Source of the DNA: Candidatus Krumholzibacteriia bacterium
GTDB taxonomy: Bacteria > Krumholzibacteriota > Krumholzibacteriia > LZORAL124-64-63
DNA: 5,804 nt
Direction: 5' to 3'
NCBI GenBank assembly: GCA_030590265.1
Contig: JAUUYW010000234.1
Coordinates: forward strand, 1 to 5,804
Shown in pieces: positions 1 to 5,632 of this stretch. The position numbers and the translations under genes are program-made. The notes under the pieces were generated by a model, which was not told where the DNA came from, ran no database searches, and saw nothing but the letters and a program-made list of their open reading frames with translations. Positions within the stretch are counted from its first letter, which is position 1. Each line of letters begins with the position of its first letter.

Positions 1-526
1 CAAGCAGGCATTTGCGTACTCCCGCCAGATCACGACCAGCGCCGATACGATTATCAGGCAAACTGTACTGGGCACTCATGTTTTCGCTGCCACCACCCTT
101 GAGCATCATGCGAACTTTGAGGCTTTTGCCTTTGACGGGATGAAAATGGTAATTGGGATTTCCCGGCCCGAGATTGGTGCCTGAATTTTCACCGGTGATG
201 GAGTCCACGGAATTCTGGCGCAGGTAGCCAACTTTGGTGGCCTGAACAACAGCCTTGTCATAGGCCTTTTTAAAAGTGTTTTCATCCATCCACGATGGCA
301 GGTCAACATAACAAATGATGGCCCCCGTATCTTGACACAGCGGTTGGCTCTTGTCCTTGGCCATGCCGATGTTGTCACGAATCACTTCCAGGGCGTACTT
401 GCCCGAGGAATCTTTTATCTCCTTGCGCCATCCCTTGTCGATGACCCGGGCCACATCCGTCGGCAGCTGAGTGCTGGTTCGGCGAATGAGCTCGAGGAGA
501 TTCTGCTGCAGAACTTTGGCGTCCAT
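1..526 (-). CDS. Class I [4Fe-4S] fumarate hydratase, N-terminal part (partial at left edge)
   Basis: Oxygen-labile class I fumarase, which interconverts fumarate and (S)-malate in the cytoplasmic TCA or reductive branch. The reverse-strand frame is open for 175 codons from ATG at 526 to the window edge. Visible family motifs are PLCQDTG (residues 62-68, Cys64 a likely cluster ligand), ENSGTNLG (113-120), KGGGSEN (143-149) and GVRKCLL (169-175, Cys173 a likely second ligand). The ATG is preceded by AGGAG about 8 bases upstream. The missing part should hold the third ligand and, if it is a fused single-chain enzyme, the beta domain. The LGPGNPNYHF stretch and the GVRKC motif look more like the long single-chain bacterial enzymes than a stand-alone alpha subunit, but this cannot be settled here. 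L-tartrate dehydratase alpha (TtdA) belongs to the same family and is the main alternative. The gene is transcribed away from the lysine-dehydrogenase-like gene, from its own promoter. Confidence 0.9.
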   Translation of the reverse strand, partial: MDAKVLQQNLLELIRRTSTQLPTDVARVIDKGWRKEIKDSSGKYALEVIRDNIGMAKDKSQPLCQDTGAIICYVDLPSWMDENTFKKAYDKAVVQATKVGYLRQNSVDSITGENSGTNLGPGNPNYHFHPVKGKSLKVRMMLKGGGSENMSAQYSLPDNRIGAGRDLAGVRKCLL

Positions 527-579
527 GAGCTCTCCTGATTTCTTGATGAGGTTCCGGTTGGAAAAGACCGTACTTGACG

Positions 580-608
580 ATAGTAGCCTGCAAAACAGGT
601 TAGGTCAA
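580..608 (-). promoter_or_regulatory. Sigma70-like promoter of the fumarase gene
   Basis: On the minus strand TTGACC (608-603; 5 of 6 to consensus) is followed by a 17-base spacer and TACTAT (585-580; 4 of 6). Transcription would start near 573, giving a leader of about 47 bases before the fumarase ATG at 526. The spacer holds a small inverted repeat, CCTG-N5-CAGG (587-599). Predicted from sequence only. Confidence 0.5.
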
Positions 609-613
609 AGCCA

Positions 614-641
614 TTGAAAAAGCTTTCAAAGAGTATATTAT
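614..641 (+). promoter_or_regulatory. Sigma70-like promoter of the dehydrogenase-glycosyltransferase operon
   Basis: TTGAAA (614-619), a 16-base spacer and TATTAT (636-641; 5 of 6 to TATAAT) form a plausible housekeeping promoter. Its start would lie near 648, about 36 bases before the TTG start at 684. The -35 hexamer is the left arm of a perfect inverted repeat, TTGAAA-N4-TTTCAA (614-629). Its -35 lies only five bases from the -35 of the opposing fumarase promoter. Confidence 0.5.
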
Positions 642-669
642 TCGAGGCTGGAATATCACACCCGACCCC

Positions 670-674
670 AGGAG
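670..674 (+). promoter_or_regulatory. Ribosome binding site supporting the TTG start at 684
   Basis: AGGAG at 670-674 lies nine bases before TTG at 684. No ATG or GTG in the frame lies nearer a Shine-Dalgarno sequence, and the dinucleotide-binding fold starts immediately after this codon (K-Y-L-L-L-G-A-G), so it decides the start. Confidence 0.7.
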
Positions 675-683
675 CCAAATACC

Positions 684-1853
684 TTGAAATACCTCCTTCT
701 CGGCGCTGGCCTGCAAGGCACGGCTATTGCCCACGATTTGCTGAAACAGGCGGATAACACCGCCGGATTGACCGTTGTGGACGGAAACGCGGAATCCCTG
801 GAAAAGCTGGCCAACCGCCTGAATGACTCCCGTTTGAAAATCATTTGTGGCGATGTGCGAGATGCCGACATCATCGCACCTCTCATGGAAGAGGCCGCAG
901 TGGCCATCAGCGCCGTCAATTATTGGTATAACGCAAACTTGGCCGCCCTGGCAGTGGCCGGCAAAGCACATTTCCTAGATCTGGGCGGCAACAACGACAT
1001 CGTTGCTCGGGAATTCGAATTGGATGACGAGGCCAAAGCCAACGGCGTGACCATCGTCCCCGATTGCGGTTTGGCTCCAGGACTGGCCGGAATCCTTGGC
1101 TATTGGCTTGTGGATGGTCTGGAAAAAGCTGACTCGCTCAAACTCCGAGTCGGTGGACTGCCAGCCAACCCCTTGCCTCCCATGAACTACAAAGTCGTCT
1201 TTTCGGTGCAGGGGCTGATCAACGAGTACATTGAGCCGGCCGTGGTGATTCGCAACGGAAAGATGAAAACCGTACCTTCACTGAGTGAACTGGAGACCCT
1301 GCGCTTTCCCGAGCCATTTGGCGAGTTGGAAGCTTTCCAAACCAGTGGCGGCACTTCGACCCTGCCCCAAACCCTGGCCGGTCGGGTGCCTGATCTGGAC
1401 TACAAAACCATCCGCTACAAAGGCCATTGCGCGCAATTCAAATTGCTTTTCGATTTGGGGTTGTGCGATTCCAAGCCTCGCAATGGTTCCGAGGGCAAAA
1501 TGTCGCCTCGGGAAATGCTGGCCCAGCTGATGGATGAGAAGCTGGCCCTTCCCGGACCCGATGTGGTTCTGCTCCAGGCCGAAGTGGTTGGTTATGAGGA
1601 CGGCGACAAAGCCATCCGCCGCACGGTCCGCATCATCGACCACCATGACGAGCAAAACGACATTTCAGCCATGATGCGCATGACCGGCTACCCCGCTGCC
1701 ATCATCGCCCAGTTGCTAGCCAGCGGAGAAATTTCTGCTCCGGGAGCCAAACAACAGGAGCTTATCGTGCCCGGAGATCGTATGATCGAACTGTTGCGAG
1801 AACGTGGAGTGAACATCGAAATTTTTGAAAACCAGCCCGGAGAACCGGCTTGA
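684..1853 (+). CDS. Saccharopine dehydrogenase family protein, L-lysine 6-dehydrogenase-like
   Basis: A 389-residue soluble oxidoreductase. An N-terminal Rossmann domain begins at once with GAGLQG (7-12); Asp33 at the end of the second strand suggests NAD rather than NADP. PDCGLAPG (126-133) and GGLPANP (157-163) are the hinge and active-site region of the saccharopine dehydrogenase/lysine 6-dehydrogenase superfamily. KTIRYKGH (241-248) and TGYPAAI (334-340) mark the C-terminal substrate domain. By my recollection of the family, GGLPANPLPPMNY followed by an Arg-Tyr-Lys-Gly-His motif fits L-lysine 6-dehydrogenase best. That enzyme deaminates lysine oxidatively to allysine, which cyclises to piperideine-6-carboxylate. 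Saccharopine reductase or carboxynorspermidine synthase are alternatives. The start is TTG with AGGAG upstream. The stop overlaps the start of the next gene (TTGA), implying co-transcription and translational coupling. Family certain; substrate inferred. Confidence 0.85.
   Translation: MKYLLLGAGLQGTAIAHDLLKQADNTAGLTVVDGNAESLEKLANRLNDSRLKIICGDVRDADIIAPLMEEAAVAISAVNYWYNANLAALAVAGKAHFLDLGGNNDIVAREFELDDEAKANGVTIVPDCGLAPGLAGILGYWLVDGLEKADSLKLRVGGLPANPLPPMNYKVVFSVQGLINEYIEPAVVIRNGKMKTVPSLSELETLRFPEPFGELEAFQTSGGTSTLPQTLAGRVPDLDYKTIRYKGHCAQFKLLFDLGLCDSKPRNGSEGKMSPREMLAQLMDEKLALPGPDVVLLQAEVVGYEDGDKAIRRTVRIIDHHDEQNDISAMMRMTGYPAAIIAQLLASGEISAPGAKQQELIVPGDRMIELLRERGVNIEIFENQPGEPA
1839..1842 (+). promoter_or_regulatory. 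Ribosome binding site inside the dehydrogenase gene for the overlapping TTG start
   Basis: GGAG at 1839-1842 lies seven bases before TTG at 1850, within the last codons of the upstream gene. It supports starting the glycosyltransferase at the TTG that overlaps the upstream TGA. Confidence 0.6.
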
Positions 1854-3394
1854 ATCTTACTCCCAATCGAGGTGAGGGCGGACGTGGCCCCTGGCTCATC
1901 TGGACAGGCATTGCCCTGATCCTGATGCTGGCCCATGCCCTGAGCTTTCGATTTGTCATCGACGATGCTTTCATCAGCTTCCGCTATGCCCAAAACCTGG
2001 TCGATGGCCATGGTTTGGTTTTCAACATTGGCCAGCGGGTGGAAGGTTACAGCAATTTTCTCTATGTGCTCTGGTCAGCAGTTGGTCTTCGGCTCGGAGT
2101 GGACGCCCTGCTTTGGGGACGCATCTGGAGCACCCTGGCCATGGGTGGCTTGTTGGCCATGTTGCCAGGAATCGTCCGTCAGCTGGCCCCCGAAGTAAAT
2201 GCCCATCGAGCTTTGCCCGGCAAGGTTGCTCAAATGCTGATGGCACTCACCGGTGCGGTGGCCTGTTGGATGCTGGCTGGATTGGAAACGGCTTTCTTCG
2301 CCCTCTTCACTGTCTGGGCCTGGCGTTCGGCACTCAAAAGGCAAAGTTTTCTGGCCGGAATCGCAGGTTTGCTGTTGATCCTGACCCGACCGGAAGGCCC
2401 GGCTCTGGCCTTCATTTTTTCGGCCTGGTCTCTGCTGCCTTCTGACCATCTGAGCACTGGTCACTATGGCAAAAATCGCAAAAAATGGTTGGGCCCCATT
2501 TTGCTGGTGACGGGAATGGCAACCTTCTTCATCTGGCGACACAGTTATTTTGGCTGGTGGTTGCCCAACACTTACTACGCCAAAACAGGCGACCTGGCCG
2601 GGCAATTCAAGACCGGACTACCCTACGGCCTTGGTTTTCTGGTTTGGTATGGAGGGGGAATCCTGATTGCAGCCATCGTGGCGGTTCTGCGCGGCGGCAC
2701 TTCTCTTATCCTGCGCCGGGATATGCTGGCTACTTTGGCCACCGTTATTATTTGGTCTGTTTATGTGGTGATGGTTGGCGGAGACATGCTGGGTATGCAT
2801 CGCTTTTTTGTACCGGTCCTGCCCTTGCTCCTGACCTGGTTGACTGCCCTGTTGTCGGGCACCTCTTGGTTATCAAGACCCAGGAGTGCCTTGGTCACTC
2901 TCATGATCATGGCCCTGCTGCTATTGCCGGCATCTTTTCGTGGCAAGGAGCGCCGCCTGATCTCCATCCACATGTCCGAAGCCAATCTGGCCGGATGGAT
3001 TCTGGCCGGCGACGCCATGGCCAAGCACCTTCCTGCAGGCTCCACCATTGCTCTGGGACCAGCGGGCTACATCCCCTATGTCACGGGTTTTGAAACCCTG
3101 GATTATTTCGGTCTGGTTGTGCCGGAAATCTCCCACAAAGATGTGGATTTCGCGCATGGCTACGCTGGCCACGAAAAACACGACGGTGGGTATTTGCTGT
3201 CCCGCGAACCGGACTTTTTTCTCATCGGAAACGTGGACATTACAGATGGACCCAGGGAAGGTTTGATTCCAGTTTTGGCTATGGAAAAGGATATCGTCAT
3301 TGATGAACGTTTTGGCAGGAACTACCGGATGGTCAGCCTGCCAGTGGGCGACGGCAAGTATCTCAATATGTTCCAAAGGCAACCACAACCATAA
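1850..3394 (+). CDS. Polytopic GT-C type glycosyltransferase (predicted)
   Basis: A 514-residue integral membrane protein. A short basic N-terminus precedes a first transmembrane helix (about 15-35). The Asp-Asp pair (38-39, in FVIDDAFISFRYA) follows in the first extracytoplasmic loop, the hallmark catalytic position of GT-C enzymes using polyprenyl-phosphate sugars. Further family-like segments are HGLVFN-GQRVEGYSNF (54-70), GLETAFF (144-150), TRPEG (179-183), WWLPNTYYAK (236-245) and GGDMLGMHRFFVP (310-322). About ten hydrophobic segments lie between 15 and 361; the last 150 residues look soluble and probably lie outside the membrane. The likely job is transfer of a lipid-linked sugar to a cell-surface glycan, lipid or protein; donor and acceptor cannot be read from the sequence. 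It starts with TTG, overlaps the dehydrogenase by 4 bases, and ends with TAA in the convergent gap facing lepB. Confidence 0.78.
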   Translation: MNLTPNRGEGGRGPWLIWTGIALILMLAHALSFRFVIDDAFISFRYAQNLVDGHGLVFNIGQRVEGYSNFLYVLWSAVGLRLGVDALLWGRIWSTLAMGGLLAMLPGIVRQLAPEVNAHRALPGKVAQMLMALTGAVACWMLAGLETAFFALFTVWAWRSALKRQSFLAGIAGLLLILTRPEGPALAFIFSAWSLLPSDHLSTGHYGKNRKKWLGPILLVTGMATFFIWRHSYFGWWLPNTYYAKTGDLAGQFKTGLPYGLGFLVWYGGGILIAAIVAVLRGGTSLILRRDMLATLATVIIWSVYVVMVGGDMLGMHRFFVPVLPLLLTWLTALLSGTSWLSRPRSALVTLMIMALLLLPASFRGKERRLISIHMSEANLAGWILAGDAMAKHLPAGSTIALGPAGYIPYVTGFETLDYFGLVVPEISHKDVDFAHGYAGHEKHDGGYLLSREPDFFLIGNVDITDGPREGLIPVLAMEKDIVIDERFGRNYRMVSLPVGDGKYLNMFQRQPQP

Positions 3395-3425
3395 AAATGC
3401 CCCCCGAAAAGAGTTTCCGGAGGGC
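3391..3425 (-). terminator. Rho-independent terminator of lepB (minus strand)
   Basis: The arms at 3425-3414 and 3410-3399 form a 12-base stem with a 3-base loop (3413-3411). In minus-strand RNA all twelve positions pair, two of them as G-U wobbles, and the stem is followed by A-UUUUU-AU (3398-3391). In plus-strand RNA the same two positions become C-A mismatches and no U run follows. The asymmetry assigns the terminator to lepB, whose stop lies about 38 bases before the stem. The U tract overlaps the stop codon of the converging glycosyltransferase gene. Confidence 0.75.
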
Positions 3426-3462
3426 AACCCACGTGTGGGGAGGCGTGGGATCGATATGGGTA

Positions 3463-4146
3463 CTACTTGAGGGCCGTTAAGAAACGATCTCCCCTGGGAC
3501 GGTAGTGATGATCGTGATCCAGTGAAAACACAACTGCATTGACCTTGCCACAAACGGCCGATCTCTCCACCAAACCAAAGTAGCGGCTGTCGGCGCTGTT
3601 GTCCCGGTTGTCTCCCATGAGGAAATACTGATCGGCTCCAACTTCCACCGGTCCAAAATCACGCAGAGCCTTTTTTTGCGGGTCGTGGGCTACCGTGTGT
3701 TGCAATCCTGTCAAATTCTCGGTGAAGAAAACACGGCCGGCAATGGCCTCGGACTCTTCGGCCGAGGTCCGCACATAATCCAATGGCACGCCATTGATAA
3801 TCAACCTTCCACCGGTCATGGCAACGGTATCGCCGGGAATGGCCACTACCCTCTTTACCAGCCGGTCACCATTCTTGGGAGACCAGCAAGTGATGATGTC
3901 CCCGCGCTCAGGATCGGCCCAGCTGATGACGGCGGTATCGGTGAAGGGAATTTTCAGGTCATAAGCCAGCTTGTTCACGAAAATACGGTCGCCGATCATG
4001 ATGGTCGGGCGCATGGATCCAGTGGGCACGTCGTTCCAGTCGGCAATAGCCGAACGGAAGGAAAAAACGACCAGAACCATCAGCAGAAGGCTAATAATCC
4101 CACTTCGCACAATTTTAGGCCACAGTTGGGCAATGGATCGATTCAT
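3463..4146 (-). CDS. lepB: Signal peptidase I
   Basis: Membrane-bound serine protease that removes signal peptides from Sec- and Tat-exported proteins on the outer face of the cytoplasmic membrane. The 227-residue protein has one transmembrane helix (about 16-35). The family boxes follow in order: VPTGSMRPT (40-48) with nucleophile Ser44, RLVKRVVAIPGD (95-106) with general base Lys98, and GDNRDNSADSRYFG (178-191). I start at ATG 4146, which has GGGAG at 4156-4152 five bases upstream. A TTG at 4158 would add four residues but overlaps that Shine-Dalgarno site. Length and the single-anchor form are normal for a short LepB. The gene converges on the glycosyltransferase, has its own terminator, and diverges from the iron-sulfur operon across an AT-rich spacer. 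Confidence 0.95.
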   Translation of the reverse strand: MNRSIAQLWPKIVRSGIISLLLMVLVVFSFRSAIADWNDVPTGSMRPTIMIGDRIFVNKLAYDLKIPFTDTAVISWADPERGDIITCWSPKNGDRLVKRVVAIPGDTVAMTGGRLIINGVPLDYVRTSAEESEAIAGRVFFTENLTGLQHTVAHDPQKKALRDFGPVEVGADQYFLMGDNRDNSADSRYFGLVERSAVCGKVNAVVFSLDHDHHYRPRGDRFLTALK

Positions 4147-4325
4147 GGAGTCTCCCAAATTCGGACTGGAATGGTTCTTGTAGCAAATGTTTTACGGATG
4201 AGGAGAACAAAGGTTCCGTTAAAATAATAACTGCTTTTGGCTGTATTTGTGCCCACCCTTTGATGGATTCTTGAAAAACCATAGAAAATTCGATCCATAA
4301 CCTCTTTGTTTCCAGTGTATTAAAA

Positions 4326-4339
4326 TCTTTTTAAAAAGA
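4326..4339. repeat. 14-base perfect AT-rich palindrome, possible operator
   Basis: TCTTTTTAAAAAGA at 4326-4339 is a perfect palindrome directly after the possible -10 TAAAAT. The position would suit a repressor site, but a short A/T palindrome is not rare in such AT-rich sequence, so the role is uncertain. Confidence 0.3.
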
Positions 4340-4393
4340 ATGAAAATTCTCCTTGCTTCTCAGGATTTTTTGATAATTTTTTAACAGGATATA

Positions 4394-4419
4394 GGGCAGA
4401 CAAATTCAATTTTCTGCCC
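4394..4419 (+). promoter_or_regulatory. Stem-loop in the leader of the iron-sulfur operon
   Basis: GGGCAGA (4394-4400) pairs perfectly with TCTGCCC (4413-4419) around a 12-base A/T-rich loop. It ends 17 bases before the GGAGAG ribosome binding site (4437-4442). There is no U run after it (CTTTCATC follows), so it is not a standard terminator. It may be a 5' mRNA stabilising or translational control element. Confidence 0.4.
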
Positions 4420-4448
4420 CTTTCATCAAAACTCATGGAGAGTGAAAA

Positions 4449-4715
4449 ATGCAGGACCTTGTCGTTTGTGTAGGGGAAACGTGCCACCAAAGTGGTGCCG
4501 AACACGTGCTCAAATGTTTCATGGACTTGATTGCACGCAATAAACTTGAAACGGAAATCTGCCTCAAAGGAAGCTTCTGCCTGGGCGGTGGCTGCGAGCA
4601 GGACGAAGTCAGCGTACGGTTGGGCGACCGAAGATTTCAGGTCACCCCCGAGCAGGCGGCTCTTGTGTTCGCCCGCGAAGTTTACCCCGCCTCCAACCCT
4701 GTCCTGGAGGACTGA
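4449..4715 (+). CDS. Small NuoE-like thioredoxin-fold [2Fe-2S] protein
   Basis: An 88-residue protein matching the C-terminal thioredoxin-like ferredoxin domain of NuoE/HndA-type subunits, without the N-terminal helical domain of full NuoE. Cluster ligands are likely Cys7 and Cys12 (CVGETC) and Cys44 and Cys49 (CLGGGC); Cys23 and Cys38 are extra. The HQSGAEHVL segment after the first pair and KGSFCLGGGC before the second are typical of small ferredoxins beside hydrogenases and NAD(P)-linked flavoproteins. The second pair is spaced CX4C, where the usual family form is CX3C (CLGxC). The ATG has GGAGAG six bases upstream. The next gene starts two bases after the TGA, so the two are co-transcribed and this protein probably carries electrons to or from that flavoprotein. 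No C-terminal extension. Confidence 0.85.
   Translation: MQDLVVCVGETCHQSGAEHVLKCFMDLIARNKLETEICLKGSFCLGGGCEQDEVSVRLGDRRFQVTPEQAALVFAREVYPASNPVLED
4705..4710 (+). promoter_or_regulatory. Ribosome binding site of the NuoF/GltD-like gene
   Basis: TGGAGG at 4705-4710, inside the end of the ferredoxin gene, lies seven bases before ATG at 4718. It fixes the start of a protein whose first 46 residues have no recognisable domain. Confidence 0.75.
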
Positions 4716-4717
4716 TC

Positions 4718-5632
4718 ATGGCAAAAGTCGTCATCGGCGCCTGGGATGACCTTGTGGTCGACAACCGAGGCAAACGATTTTTTGAAATTGATGAATTCGA
4801 TGAACTGGGTGATTTCCGCGAATTTGATCCCGGAAACCGCATCAAGGCTTTCCTGGGTGGCAAAGGCTTCTTCGTTTTCGACAAGGAAGTTTCCATCATG
4901 GGTGCCATCCGCGACTACCTGGAACGTTCGGCCAACGAAAGTTGCGGCAAGTGCACTCCTTGCCGCTCTGGCACCCGCATTCTGGTGGAAAAACTGAAGG
5001 ACCTGTGCGAAGGCGGCAGCTGTGACCGCAAGTTGGCACAAATCCGTGAACTGGCAGAACACATCCACACCTCCAGCTTGTGCGGTCTGGGACAGTCGGC
5101 CACTGTGCCTTTGCTGCAACTGCTGGACCAATTCCCTGAAGTCGCCGAGCAGGAGCTCAAAAGCGGTGCCGCTACCGTGGTCCAACCGGGCCAAAGTTAC
5201 GTCACCGCTCCTTGCATCGAAGAATGTCCCAGCAAAGTCGACGTGCCCCGTTACATCGACTACCTCAAGGACGGAAAATTCACCCACTCGGTGGGCGTCG
5301 TCCTGCAAAAATATCCCATGGCAGCCACCTGCGGTCGGGTGTGCGTGCGCTTCTGCGAGATGGCCTGCCGCCGAACCCAGGTTGATGAGCCGGTGGGTAT
5401 CAAAGTGCTCAAGCGCTTTGTGGCCGATCAGGAAAAATACGCCAGTGATCATTGGTTCAGCAAAGACCTCATTGCAGATCCCAAACCCGACGATTTGAAG
5501 GTGGCCGTCATCGGCGCCGGTCCTGCCGGTGTGTCTGCCGCTTATCATCTTTTGCTCAAAGGCTACCAGGTTGAAGTCTTTGAAGCCATGACCGAGCCCG
5601 GTGGCATGGCCGCCGTGGGCATCCCCGAATAA
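4718..5632 (+). CDS. NuoF C-terminal/GltD-like iron-sulfur flavoprotein, cut short by an in-frame TAA
   Basis: 304 codons to the TAA. Residues 1-46 are unassigned. About 47-140 match the C-terminal 4Fe-4S region of NuoF, with ESCGKCTPCRSG (74-85) and SSLCGLG (119-125); the NADH/FMN-binding domain of true NuoF is absent. From about 160 it follows the GltD (glutamate synthase small subunit) plan: Cys166 and Cys170 then Cys205, Cys209, Cys213 and Cys217 as ligands for two [4Fe-4S] clusters, then an FAD-binding GAGPAG (266-271) and GG (295-296). The stop falls right after GIPE, where the family reads GIPEYRLP, and the frame continues downstream as GltD-like sequence. The fusion resembles SfrB-type subunits of hydrogenase, formate dehydrogenase or NADPH-linked reductase complexes. 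It probably passes electrons between NAD(P)H and a catalytic subunit encoded beyond the window. With the stop read as such, the product lacks the NAD(P)H domain and much of the FAD domain and should not work alone. Domain call strong; function inferred. Confidence 0.8.
   Translation: MAKVVIGAWDDLVVDNRGKRFFEIDEFDELGDFREFDPGNRIKAFLGGKGFFVFDKEVSIMGAIRDYLERSANESCGKCTPCRSGTRILVEKLKDLCEGGSCDRKLAQIRELAEHIHTSSLCGLGQSATVPLLQLLDQFPEVAEQELKSGAATVVQPGQSYVTAPCIEECPSKVDVPRYIDYLKDGKFTHSVGVVLQKYPMAATCGRVCVRFCEMACRRTQVDEPVGIKVLKRFVADQEKYASDHWFSKDLIADPKPDDLKVAVIGAGPAGVSAAYHLLLKGYQVEVFEAMTEPGGMAAVGIPE

Larger units (their letters stand above)
4147..4448. other. AT-rich divergent intergenic region between lepB and the iron-sulfur operon
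   Basis: About 300 bases, much richer in A and T than the flanking genes. I see no convincing coding sequence; a 61-codon reverse frame across its right part runs antisense into the ferredoxin gene and has no family motif. It should hold the promoters of both flanking genes, but I found no good -35/-10 pair for either. The best -10 alone is TAAAAT (4321-4326, plus), without a matching -35. Other visible elements are a 14-base perfect palindrome (4326-4339) and a stem-loop just before the ferredoxin gene (4394-4419). Confidence 0.6.

Noticed and set aside
106..378. 90-codon reverse ORF beginning MTTSAWPRT
   Set aside because: It is a shifted frame inside the fumarase gene; the true frame carries the PLCQDTG and KGGGSEN motifs and runs through the same bases.
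2075..2605. 176-codon reverse ORF inside the glycosyltransferase gene
   Set aside because: Shadow frame, no ribosome binding site or family motif; the plus frame has the GT-C motifs and membrane segments.
3428..3439. CCCACGTGTGGG dyad in the convergent gap as a terminator for the glycosyltransferase operon
   Set aside because: A short stem with no U run on either strand; not enough for a terminator call.
4147..4158. TTG start at 4158 for lepB
   Set aside because: It overlaps the GGGAG Shine-Dalgarno sequence that properly serves ATG 4146.
3676..4227. 183-codon plus ORF across lepB
   Set aside because: Antisense to an unmistakable signal peptidase I with all catalytic boxes; no motif of its own.
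4321..4326. TAAAAT as the -10 of a promoter for the iron-sulfur operon
   Set aside because: A good -10 match, but the bases 17 upstream (TAACCT) are not a -35, so I do not call a promoter.
4370..4384. FNR-like half site TTGAT in the iron-sulfur operon upstream region
   Set aside because: The second half (ATCAA at N4 spacing) is absent; the following bases are a T run.
4320..4505. 61-codon reverse ORF in the AT-rich intergenic region
   Set aside because: Antisense to the ferredoxin start, Lys/Phe-rich from AT-rich DNA, no recognisable motif.
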